In this document: positions 4,991 to 11,644 of the stretch, in pieces | Layout of the letters: each line of letters begins with the position of its first letter | Numbering within the stretch: the stretch's first letter is position 1 | Source: Nitratifractor sp. | Lineage (GTDB): Bacteria > Campylobacterota > Campylobacteria > Campylobacterales > Sulfurovaceae | NCBI GenBank assembly: GCA_015485845.1 | Contig: WFSU01000077.1 | Span: forward strand, 1-11,644 | Direction: 5' to 3' | Length of the DNA stretch: 11,644 nt | The notes under the pieces: model-generated | The model's database searches: none | What the model was told of the DNA's origin: nothing | Seen by the model: only the letters and a program-made list of their open reading frames with translations | Made by a program: the position numbers and the translations under genes

Positions 4991-7928
4991 CCCCATTTTG
5001 CTTCTCTTCATAGTGGAGCTGCAGCCCGTCGCTGGTCATCACAAATCCGCTGATGACGATCTGCCTCTGATGCACCATCTCGTGGTGTTTTTTGCACAGG
5101 GGGATGAGGTTGTGGCGGTGGTTTTTGTGGAAGTGTCCGATGTTGCCCTCGGTATCGGCAAGATGCTGAGGGGCGATGTGGTGCACCTCATCAACCGGAG
5201 CATCGCAGAGGGCACAGCGGGCGATAAGGAGGTCTTTGTGGTATTTGCTTCGCTTCTTGCGCCGGAGAGTTTTGAGTTCGCTGCCGCCGTGGGTGAGGTC
5301 TTCGCGAATGGTCTGAGCACGCTTGAGAAACGTCTCATCCATGTGGAGGCTCCGGGCAAACTCCAGTCCGTAGAGGGAATCCCCCATCCCAATCTTGAGT
5401 TTGCGGTCGTAGATGAGGCGGTCGGTGGCTGCATCGTATCGGACACCGAGGTGAAGGAAAATCAGCCGATCCAGTTTCCATACCGCATCCACATCCCCCA
5501 ACTGATGGAGGTGGCTGGCAAAAATATACCGAGCACCCAGCTCATCAAGGCGCAAAATCGCACTGCTGACGATGGCCAGTGCCGAGAGGGTTTCGGTCCC
5601 CTGGCTAATCTCATCCCCCAGCACAAGCGAATGTTCATCGGCACGGGCAAAAATGTTTTTGAGCTCCAGCATCTCGACGCTGAAGGTGGAGAGCCCTTTG
5701 TAGAGGTTGTCCCGACTGACGATCCGGGTAAAGAGCTTGAGGAAGACCCCCATCCGCAGCTCCACCGCCGGGACGAAAAAGCCCGCCTGTGCCAGCACGA
5801 CCGAGAGGCCGACGCTTTTCATCAGGGAGGATTTGCCGCTGGAGTTGATGCCATAAAGAAGCACACCGCGCACCTCTTTGTTGCCGCTTGCATCGAGCAT
5901 CACATGATCGTGAGTTGTCTCACCGGGCTCTCCGAGATAGACATCGTTGGGGATATAGATGCCATGCTTTTCGTTGGCTTCGATGATGGGGTGGCGCAGG
6001 GCGATCGCTTCGTAGGTGTTGCCCTCGATCAGCTCTGGGCGGGCGAGATTCATCGTGCGGGCACTGACGGCATTGCTCACGGCAACATCGATATCGGCGA
6101 TGAATCCCACAAGGCGGTCAATCAGAAGCGAAAAGCGCTTCTCGATCTGCGCAAGGCTCTCGATGTGGCGTTCCTTGACGAGGGCGACGAGCTTGACCTG
6201 ATCCGATTCGACCTGCCGGGTGACGGTCTCAAAGAGCGGGCCGTGGATCTTGACGACGCTTTTGAGGATTTTGAGACGAAAGTCCCGCAGGAAGTGGTGC
6301 TCGCCGTCGATCGTGACGTAACTCTCCCGCAGGAGAGGCTCGATCTGGTTGAATCGGTTTTTGGTCAGGGTCAAATGGTACCCCTCGCTCTCCATGTACG
6401 CCACCTGCACCAAATCTCCGCCGGTGGTGCTGATAAGTCGGTCACGCTCAAAAAGCCCCTCGATGTGCTCAGCCACCGCTTCGATCCGTCTCAGAGCTGT
6501 CTGCTGCCGGTGGATCAAATCATCCACCTGAGGATAGACCCCTTCGCGGAAGATATTTTCCCGTATCTGATCGATCCGGAAACGGGCACACGTCTCGAGA
6601 TCGAAGCTCTGCTCCAGCATCCGGGCAAACTCCCGGCTCTGTACCGTCAGTTCGCTCTCCACTTCGATCCCGGCCTCTTCGCACAGGCCGAAGAGCCCCT
6701 CGATCCCCTCCATCGACATCGCCACATAGGTCAGCTCCACCGGATGGAGACGGCGTAGCTTGATGCGCCTTGCCAGACGCTCCAAATCGTAAATCTGCTT
6801 GAGCTGGGTAGCAAATTTGTCGCTCAGAGGGGCAACCCGCTCACTTAGATCGTACCGGGTCTCGAGGATCGTCCGGTCGGTGATGGGGTTGAGGAGGCGC
6901 TCTTTGAGCAGACGCTTCCCGAAGGCGGTGTTGGTACGGTCGATCAGCTCCAGCAGCGTCACTTCCCCCGGATCGCGGCTGATGACTCCCAGTTGCTCCA
7001 TGGCGTTGTTGCCGAGATACAGGTAGCGGTTGGTACCTAGAAACTGCGGGCGGTTCATCTTCTCAATCAAGCTCTCATCGTGCTCGATGATAAAGTCGAT
7101 AAGAATCGCCAGCGCCTCGGTCGTCAGAGGATAATGTTCAAGATCAAGGTACTCGATGGGGCTGAGGAACGATCGGATCTCAAACACCCGGGCGAAGAGT
7201 TCGTTCTGATAGGTAATGCGGGGGTGCTGTTCGTTGAAACTGTTGGGCAGCGTAGTAATCTCGAGGTAGTGTCGCAACCACTCCGAATCGATGTCGCGGT
7301 TGGCCAGTGTGATAATGATTTCGGATGTGTGATAACTTTGAAGCAAGGTAAAGAGTTCATCGAGAGCGTAGGTACGGTCATCACGGGGGGAGTGTATCTC
7401 ATTGACAATCGTTTTGCCGGTGGTGACATCGATCGCGGCATACCCCACCGAATAGACCCCCCGATTCTCATCCACAAGAATGGAGACGATGTTGTTCTCC
7501 CGGGCATCGTTCTGGTACTCGAAATTGGTGCCCGGGGAAATAATATTGCCGATGTAGCGCTTGACCTTAGGGGGGATCCCCTTTTGGCGGACGAGGATGA
7601 CGGTGTATTTGCGGCTCTGCACCAGCCGGGCAAGATAACGCTCCAGACTGATAGTCGGCACCCCGGCCATGAGGGGATTGGCGACGGAATTTTCGAGGAT
7701 GGTTTTGTTTTTGCGAGTCAATTGGATATTGAGAAACTCGGCGATCTCTTTGGCTTTGCCGATTTTGAGGGTGTCGTTGTTGACTTCGTACACTTCAAAG
7801 AAATTGCCCACTTCAATAAAGATTAACGCATCAGAGCCGTACCGTTCCTCATAGTAGCGTTGCAGCTCAAAATAGATTTCGGTGAGCAGCTTGCCCTTCT
7901 CGTTGAGTATCGCATTGGCTCGATCCAA
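4986..7928 (-). CDS. MutS7-type mismatch-repair protein with C-terminal HNH nuclease domain
   Basis: This 980-residue protein has full MutS architecture. The N-terminal mismatch-binding domain keeps the Phe-x-Glu motif (GNFFEVYE, Phe43 and Glu45). A connector (about 145-265) and the lever/clamp region (about 300-630) follow. The ATPase domain has Walker A GINSSGKSS (693-701), STFSVEM (747-753), Walker B LVLGDE (768-773) and the dimer-signature His806 in ASHLHQL. The last 80 residues form an HNH nuclease: Cys905-x2-Cys908, His916-His917, Asn940 and Cys945-x2-His948. This fusion defines the MutS7 subfamily described from Epsilonproteobacteria, mimiviruses and octocoral mitochondria, where it is proposed to combine mismatch recognition with strand incision. 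Role here is inferred. The start is TTG at 7928 with AAGGGA upstream; no in-frame ATG occurs before residue 87, which would cut off the mismatch motif. Confidence 0.9.
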   Translation of the reverse strand: MDRANAILNEKGKLLTEIYFELQRYYEERYGSDALIFIEVGNFFEVYEVNNDTLKIGKAKEIAEFLNIQLTRKNKTILENSVANPLMAGVPTISLERYLARLVQSRKYTVILVRQKGIPPKVKRYIGNIISPGTNFEYQNDARENNIVSILVDENRGVYSVGYAAIDVTTGKTIVNEIHSPRDDRTYALDELFTLLQSYHTSEIIITLANRDIDSEWLRHYLEITTLPNSFNEQHPRITYQNELFARVFEIRSFLSPIEYLDLEHYPLTTEALAILIDFIIEHDESLIEKMNRPQFLGTNRYLYLGNNAMEQLGVISRDPGEVTLLELIDRTNTAFGKRLLKERLLNPITDRTILETRYDLSERVAPLSDKFATQLKQIYDLERLARRIKLRRLHPVELTYVAMSMEGIEGLFGLCEEAGIEVESELTVQSREFARMLEQSFDLETCARFRIDQIRENIFREGVYPQVDDLIHRQQTALRRIEAVAEHIEGLFERDRLISTTGGDLVQVAYMESEGYHLTLTKNRFNQIEPLLRESYVTIDGEHHFLRDFRLKILKSVVKIHGPLFETVTRQVESDQVKLVALVKERHIESLAQIEKRFSLLIDRLVGFIADIDVAVSNAVSARTMNLARPELIEGNTYEAIALRHPIIEANEKHGIYIPNDVYLGEPGETTHDHVMLDASGNKEVRGVLLYGINSSGKSSLMKSVGLSVVLAQAGFFVPAVELRMGVFLKLFTRIVSRDNLYKGLSTFSVEMLELKNIFARADEHSLVLGDEISQGTETLSALAIVSSAILRLDELGARYIFASHLHQLGDVDAVWKLDRLIFLHLGVRYDAATDRLIYDRKLKIGMGDSLYGLEFARSLHMDETFLKRAQTIREDLTHGGSELKTLRRKKRSKYHKDLLIARCALCDAPVDEVHHIAPQHLADTEGNIGHFHKNHRHNLIPLCKKHHEMVHQRQIVISGFVMTSDGLQLHYEEKQNGV

Positions 7929-7964
7929 GGTGTCCCTTTTGAGCTCTCAGGCTCTATAATTTCT

Positions 7965-7987
7965 GGGAGATTTTAACATAATCTCCC
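7965..7987. repeat. perfect 8-bp inverted repeat between rhodanese gene and mutS7
   Basis: GGGAGATT (7965-7972) and AATCTCCC (7980-7987) are exact inverted copies around a 7-base spacer. The repeat starts 12 bases after the rhodanese stop codon and ends 36 bases before the mutS7 start, on the - strand. No T run follows in either direction, which argues against an ordinary intrinsic terminator. It encloses an extended -10 box, so it may be an operator, or a hairpin protecting the upstream transcript's 3' end. Confidence 0.6.
7970..7978 (-). promoter_or_regulatory. extended -10 promoter of mutS7
   Basis: Read on the - strand the sequence is TG-T-TAAAAT (plus 7978 down to 7970), an extended -10 element inside the inverted repeat 7965-7987. 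Transcription would start near 7962, about 34 bases before the TTG start. A second AT-rich box (TTATAG, plus 7954-7959) lies closer to the gene and is an alternative. Confidence 0.4.
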
Positions 7988-7999
7988 TCAGGAACCAGC

Positions 8000-8608
8000 C
8001 TATTGGACTTGATGTTTCTGGTGGATCACTGTCGTCATTCCCAGCAGCTTCCACCCCTGAAGTCCATCCCGATAATAACGGAGCTTTTCCGGGGGAAAGC
8101 CCAGATGAATCATGTTGCGAATGAATTGAGCTGCTTCAGGACTCCAGGAGCCATTACCGTACACGACCAGAACTTTACTGCTCAGGATTTTGAGCAGTTT
8201 GTCACGCGCTTTAGGGTTGGCCGTCATTTTCTCAGGAATATTCACCGCACCGGGAAGGCTTTCGAGGACAAACCACGATTTGGGACGGGCATCAACGAGA
8301 AGCACGTCGGGGTCTTTGACCGCCTCAATCAGCTCCAACTCCCCGATGGTTCGTACACCCTTGGCCGCACGGATGGGCTGGATACAGTAAGGGGGGCAGG
8401 TACGAGATGTTTTGGTAAAGTCATCGGTCAGGCGATTGGCCGTATCCTGAATGCGTCCCACTTGGATCTTCTGGCCGTTCTGCTTGACATAAAAGTACGA
8501 AGTGTTTTCCTGGATCTTTACCGGGACTTTTGTATTGCCCCCCATCAGCACCTCTGCTGCTATCAGAAAAAAACCTAAAACCGAAACGGCTCTGTATCTT
8601 GTTTTCAT
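8000..8608 (-). CDS. secreted rhodanese-like protein without catalytic cysteine
   Basis: The 202-residue precursor has an N-terminal signal peptide (about 1-23), a linker with CPPYCIQP (Cys71, Cys75), and a rhodanese fold from about 86 to 192. Rhodanese landmarks are VDARP (105-109), LPGAVNIP (118-125) and the terminal YRDGLQGWKLLG. The active-site loop, normally Tyr-Cys-Asn-Gly, reads YGNGSWS (150-156), so the sulfur-carrying cysteine is glycine; the only cysteines left are the CPPYC pair. Sulfurtransferase activity is therefore unlikely; binding, sensing or metal/heme-related use of the Cys pair is possible but unproven. The start ATG has AAGGAG seven bases upstream, overlapping the stop of the LysM gene 11 bases away. 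It is a paralogue of the partial gene at 11222-11644. Confidence 0.8.
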   Translation of the reverse strand: MKTRYRAVSVLGFFLIAAEVLMGGNTKVPVKIQENTSYFYVKQNGQKIQVGRIQDTANRLTDDFTKTSRTCPPYCIQPIRAAKGVRTIGELELIEAVKDPDVLLVDARPKSWFVLESLPGAVNIPEKMTANPKARDKLLKILSSKVLVVYGNGSWSPEAAQFIRNMIHLGFPPEKLRYYRDGLQGWKLLGMTTVIHQKHQVQ

Positions 8609-8619
8609 ATTACAGCTCC

Positions 8620-9510
8620 TTATTGCGGTACACGAAGAACTTGACCTACAAAGATGCGGTCAGGATTTTTGATGATTCCGGGGTTGGCCTGGAGTATGCG
8701 GATATATTTCCGAGCATCTCCATAAGCCTTTTTAGCGATCGACATGAGCGTATCTCCTTCACTCACCACTATGGTTCGCATTTCGTTCTGTCGCTCCACT
8801 ACCTCTTTTTTCATCACTTTCTCGTATCCGCTTTCTGGAGTGCTTGTATCGTTTTCCAATTGGTCAATCTCAATTCCAAGTTGTGACAAGTCATCTCCTG
8901 TATTGTCGGAAACGACCACTTTGTTGAAGTTGTCATTGGCCCGCTTCGGTACCTTCGCCGCATGGGTTTTCGCCATGGATTGTGTTGTGCTGGCTGACAA
9001 ATTGTCCGTTTGCTCTTCGACGGTATCGGCATCCACATTTTCCAGGACATTGAGTACACTCTCCAGGTCATCCGACGAAGCCTGAGGTGCCGGCGTCTCA
9101 GGATCGGCCGATTGGACAGGAGGCTCTGGCTGAGCAACAGGCTTGGGCGCCACAACGGGCTGGGGTTTCAATACCGGTTGTGGTGCCGCAGCCGGTTTCT
9201 GATTTTTCTGCATCTGAGTCATGACCATCTGCACGATCGTCGCAATATCGTCCGTAGCCAGTTTGGCCGGACGCTTCGGTTCCTCTTTTGACGACGTCGA
9301 CACAACCGGCTTGGACTTCGGGGTCGGCTCCAGCGCTCGAGTCGGTCGCGAGACTGTTTGTTGTGTCACCGAAGCCGTTTGTTGCAGGGTCGTCATCCGG
9401 GACATGAGGTACACGATGACAGCAATCGCCACGATCAACAACACCGCAATAATCGCCAGAAGCAGGTATATCATCTTTTTTTCGCTACGCTTGTCTACAT
9501 AATCACTCAT
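8620..9510 (-). CDS. membrane-anchored LysM-domain protein
   Basis: The 296-residue protein starts with a short charged cytoplasmic segment, one membrane span (about 13-36), then a long low-complexity Pro/Ala/Val/Gln-rich and acidic linker (about 45-240). It ends with one LysM peptidoglycan-binding domain (about 245-296, with VVSEGDTLMSIAKKAYGD and FVGQVLRVP). Topology suggests an inner-membrane protein reaching across the periplasm to the cell wall, somewhat like FimV in layout, though no sequence kinship is claimed. I choose ATG 9510, which has GGAGG at 9519-9523. The longest frame starts at 9537, nine codons earlier, but overlaps the previous gene and has no ribosome site. It sits 16 bases after the PilJ-repeat gene and 11 before the rhodanese gene, so all are probably one operon. 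Confidence 0.8.
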   Translation of the reverse strand: MSDYVDKRSEKKMIYLLLAIIAVLLIVAIAVIVYLMSRMTTLQQTASVTQQTVSRPTRALEPTPKSKPVVSTSSKEEPKRPAKLATDDIATIVQMVMTQMQKNQKPAAAPQPVLKPQPVVAPKPVAQPEPPVQSADPETPAPQASSDDLESVLNVLENVDADTVEEQTDNLSASTTQSMAKTHAAKVPKRANDNFNKVVVSDNTGDDLSQLGIEIDQLENDTSTPESGYEKVMKKEVVERQNEMRTIVVSEGDTLMSIAKKAYGDARKYIRILQANPGIIKNPDRIFVGQVLRVPQ

Positions 9511-9526
9511 TCTTAATTCCTCCATT

Positions 9527-11212
9527 TCAGTACTCAACTTCTTGCTCCATCATACCAACGGCTCGGTGCATCTCTCTCAAAAGAATCGGATTGGCCTTGA
9601 TCAGCATTGCCAATCCCTCCGGAGAGAGTTTCTCTTTTATGTAAAGGGTTTTGACTTTTTTCCAGAGCCCTTCAACTTTTTTTAGCTGCGTCTTGATCTT
9701 AGGATTACTCACCTTGGGCAGCCCCATTTTGGTATCTCCGTGTATCAGCCCCCGTAACGATGATTCAAACAGCGCGATCGTCTGAAGCATTTTTTGCTTC
9801 TGTTTTGCACTTCCCAGCTTTTGCCAGAGGAGTTTCTCTTTGCTCATCTTCTGCGTCAGCATCCGTTGTCGACCGGCCACATTCACCACGCGCAGGCGTG
9901 CTTTCTGGAGCGGGTCCTGTGTGGTGTCACTCTGCTCATAGATTTTGACGAGGCGATCGGAGGCTGTGAGCAAAGTATGCTCATGCTTCAAAATGTACAA
10001 CAGTGCGGCTTTGTCCTTGCCACGTGTTTCTGATAACGTTTGCACCTGTTTGGCAAATGGTTGCCACAGAGTAATGATTTTCTTGATCTGCACCAGTGCT
10101 TTTTTATCTTTGGTTGGTGGAACGCCCTTGTTCTTGTCCCCTTTGACGAACAATACAATCGCGCGGGCATACTCCTTACGGTATGTCTGCATCGCCATGC
10201 AGCTCTTCTCCCGATTTAAACCCAGAGCACACTGCAATGCCAACTTACTGATCCGCTGCGTCAACATCCGCTGTTTCCCCGAAATATTCACCAGCTTGCG
10301 CAAAACATTTTTTTCCTCAACAAAAGCACCGACAATCGAAGAGAGCCGACGACGGAGCTTCTGGCGAACAATCGAACGGGTGTAGAGTTTGACGGCTGTG
10401 TTCATCTCCTTCATCAGGGTATCGAGACCGGACACCGCATGATACAGTTCGCTTCTCTGCGCCATAGCCTGGTCAAAGATGCGCTGCTTCAGCTTCCATA
10501 ACGCTTGCACTTTTTCAAGCTGGTCTCGAATATCCGGAAGGGTTGTTTTCACAAGGTGGAGTTGAGCATCCCCGCCAGTCAGTCCCCGAAGGGTTCGCCC
10601 GAACAAAGTGCGTGAGGTGTTGAAGTCTTTCATGTACGGTGTCCGGTCGCTGGAGGCAGCCATGGCTGCGATCAAAAGATCTTTGGCCATCCGCTGAGTC
10701 AGCATCCGCTGCTTCCCGGCCAGGTTGATATTGGTGGCCATTTTCAGCCCTCTGTTTGCCGGGTCATTCGAAAGAGCTGTGTACATATAAACTGCTTTGT
10801 TCATCTCTTTGAGGAGGATCAGATTTTTCTTGAGTACGACCTGATTGTAATCCTCGTCCGTCGCGCTGCCGTCAATGATAGACTGCGTCGAACGCTTGAA
10901 CGGAGCGAAGAGCTTCGAGACTTTCTGAAGCTGTGCCTGGATCTTTGCATCCTTTACAGCTTCAAGCTTCAGATCTTTGTCACCCCCGATCAACCCTTTG
11001 AGCGTCTTGTCAAAGAGCTGCACATCACTGCTGAGTTTTTTACGATTGCTCTCTGCCTGATAATCCATCAGAATCAGAAGCGATTCTTTGGCCATCCGCT
11101 GGGTTAGCATCCTCTGCTTCCCAGCCAGATCGATCGTGATCCCCAGTGCCTTGTCGCTGATGGCAAACAACAGTGTCTGCCCCAGAAGAAAGAAAACTAC
11201 AAAAAATTTCAT
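9527..11212 (-). CDS. secreted protein with four tandem PilJ/NarX-like sensor domains
   Basis: The 561-residue protein begins with a signal peptide (about 1-17) and then repeats a helical unit of about 135-146 residues four times. Each unit opens with the motif (A/S)G(K/R)QRMLTQ (Gly31, Gly166, Gly312, Gly447) and most end in a (K/R)EM..AV helix. This is the signature of the 'type IV pili methyl-accepting chemotaxis transducer N-terminal' (PilJ) domain, related to the P-box of nitrate sensors NarX/NarQ and McpN. There is no later membrane span, HAMP, kinase or chemotaxis-signalling domain, so it looks like a free periplasmic binding protein. Repeat 3 is most divergent and holds the only two cysteines (Cys328, Cys338). 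The start ATG has AGGGA (plus 11219-11223) overlapping the stop of the upstream rhodanese gene. Nitrate or nitrite as ligand is inference only. Confidence 0.82.
   Translation of the reverse strand: MKFFVVFFLLGQTLLFAISDKALGITIDLAGKQRMLTQRMAKESLLILMDYQAESNRKKLSSDVQLFDKTLKGLIGGDKDLKLEAVKDAKIQAQLQKVSKLFAPFKRSTQSIIDGSATDEDYNQVVLKKNLILLKEMNKAVYMYTALSNDPANRGLKMATNINLAGKQRMLTQRMAKDLLIAAMAASSDRTPYMKDFNTSRTLFGRTLRGLTGGDAQLHLVKTTLPDIRDQLEKVQALWKLKQRIFDQAMAQRSELYHAVSGLDTLMKEMNTAVKLYTRSIVRQKLRRRLSSIVGAFVEEKNVLRKLVNISGKQRMLTQRISKLALQCALGLNREKSCMAMQTYRKEYARAIVLFVKGDKNKGVPPTKDKKALVQIKKIITLWQPFAKQVQTLSETRGKDKAALLYILKHEHTLLTASDRLVKIYEQSDTTQDPLQKARLRVVNVAGRQRMLTQKMSKEKLLWQKLGSAKQKQKMLQTIALFESSLRGLIHGDTKMGLPKVSNPKIKTQLKKVEGLWKKVKTLYIKEKLSPEGLAMLIKANPILLREMHRAVGMMEQEVEY
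9845..9874 (-). repeat. PilJ core motif, copy 4
   Basis: Encodes GRQRMLTQKM (residues 447-456). Lys32 of copy 1 is Arg here, and the final Arg is Lys. It is followed by a well-kept LRGLIHGD segment. Confidence 0.8.
10250..10279 (-). repeat. PilJ core motif, copy 3 (divergent unit)
   Basis: Encodes GKQRMLTQRI (residues 312-321), with Ser before the Gly where the other copies have Ala. The unit behind it lacks the LxGLxxGD segment of the others and carries two cysteines. Confidence 0.8.
10688..10717 (-). repeat. PilJ core motif, copy 2
   Basis: Encodes GKQRMLTQRM (residues 166-175), identical in protein to copy 1, with DNA differing mainly at third codon positions. The divergence at silent sites points to an old duplication kept by selection on the protein. 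Confidence 0.8.
11093..11122 (-). repeat. PilJ core motif, copy 1
   Basis: Encodes GKQRMLTQRM (residues 31-40), directly after the signal peptide and a short helix start. It is followed by LKGLIGGD, which is matched in copies 2 and 4. Confidence 0.8.
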
Positions 11213-11221
11213 CTACGATCC

Positions 11222-11644
11222 CTACATTTTCGGCTTCAGTGTCGTGAAGCCCAGCACTTGCCAATATTGCATACCGCCTCGGTAATAGAGGATTTTCGAT
11301 TTGGGATAGCCTAACTTCAGGAGGTTTTGAATCGCGAGGTTGCCCTGCTGACACCAGGGGCCATTGTCAAAGACGACCATCCGCTGTGCATGCTCAAAAT
11401 TCCATCCTCCCGCTATTTTTTCCGCCCCAAGAAGCGGTAACAACTTATCGATATACCGATTTCCGTTGGCTTTGGAAAAAATGGAAAAAGGGATATTAAC
11501 GGCACCGGGAATCGTCCCCTGCTTGTACCACTTTGGCATACGGGCATCGATCAGCACCCCGCGATTGGTCGAGACGTCCTCTTTCATAAAGCGGATCAAC
11601 TCCAGCTCCCCGACCGTCGTCATCCCCGGAACCGCCTCAAACGG
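11222..11644 (-). CDS. rhodanese-like protein without canonical catalytic cysteine (5' end beyond window)
   Basis: The reading frame runs off the window edge; 140 C-terminal residues are visible. An ATG at 11623 is internal, since coding similarity to the other rhodanese gene (GELELI) lies right after it and the frame stays open to 11644. Landmarks are LIDARMP, TIPGAVNIP and the end YYRGGMQYWQVLG. The active loop reads VVFDNGPWC: the first cysteine of the usual CNGPWC pattern is Asp, while the second is kept. It is thus probably not an ordinary thiosulfate sulfurtransferase. It shares order and loops with the protein at 8000-8608, and likely has the same N-terminal Cys-pair region outside the window. 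It ends 9 bases before the PilJ-repeat gene and is probably upstream in the same operon. Confidence 0.78.
   Translation of the reverse strand, partial: PFEAVPGMTTVGELELIRFMKEDVSTNRGVLIDARMPKWYKQGTIPGAVNIPFSIFSKANGNRYIDKLLPLLGAEKIAGGWNFEHAQRMVVFDNGPWCQQGNLAIQNLLKLGYPKSKILYYRGGMQYWQVLGFTTLKPKM

Noticed and set aside
4998..6758. Long + strand open frame (586 codons) opposite mutS7
   Set aside because: It lies wholly inside the antisense of a well-supported MutS gene, has no ribosome site or recognisable domain, and its composition follows from the codon pattern of the - strand gene.
7080..7826. + strand open frame of 248 codons opposite the MutS N-terminal part
   Set aside because: Shadow of the MutS coding pattern; no signal for initiation and no family features.
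7965..7987. Intrinsic terminator after the rhodanese gene
   Set aside because: The stem is perfect but no T run follows on either strand, so I list it as an inverted repeat of unknown role instead.
9511..9537. Earlier start of the LysM protein at 9537
   Set aside because: It would overlap the PilJ-repeat gene and has no ribosome site, whereas ATG 9510 follows GGAGG and a clean stop codon.
9845..11122. CRISPR or mobile repeat array
   Set aside because: The similar 30-base blocks are about 400 bases apart, differ at silent positions and encode the same protein motif in one reading frame, so they are domain repeats.

Overview
The window looks like a chromosomal segment of a Campylobacterota (Epsilonproteobacteria) species, probably a sulfur- or nitrate-metabolising Sulfurovum/Nitratifractor-type lineage. 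Three things support this: the gene order BI-1-like membrane protein - secG - frr - pyrE, which matches the order I recall from Campylobacter jejuni; TATAAT-type -10 boxes with poor -35 boxes; and an unusual MutS with a C-terminal HNH domain of the MutS7 type, known from Epsilonproteobacteria, giant viruses and octocoral mitochondria. The coding DNA is moderately GC-rich by eye, and the first 320 bases are AT-rich. The genus is an inference, not a measurement.

Layout: bases 1-322 are non-coding with two promoter-like signals. Bases 323-2759 (+ strand) hold a Bax-inhibitor-1/YccA-family membrane protein, secG, frr and pyrE. These are household genes for membrane stress or ion homeostasis, protein export, ribosome recycling and pyrimidine synthesis; frr and pyrE are only 2 nt apart. 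At about 2760 the strands converge, and everything from 2771 to 11644 is on the - strand.

Read in the transcription direction (from 11644 downward), the - strand starts with a tight four-gene envelope cluster: a partial rhodanese-like protein, a secreted protein made of four tandem PilJ/NarX-like domains, a membrane-anchored LysM protein, and a second secreted rhodanese-like protein. The intergenic gaps are 9, 16 and 11 nt. Both rhodanese domains lack the catalytic cysteine, so binding or sensing is more likely than sulfur transfer. After a 71-nt spacer with a perfect 8-bp inverted repeat comes the 980-residue MutS7-HNH gene. The molybdate transporter modA-modB-modC follows, with overlapping genes and its own promoter-like -10 box across the mutS stop codon.

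The best candidates for new biology are the rhodanese/tetra-PilJ/LysM/rhodanese cluster, which I do not recognise as a described system, and the MutS7-HNH gene with its palindromic promoter. MutS7 is a described subfamily, but its bacterial function is poorly known.
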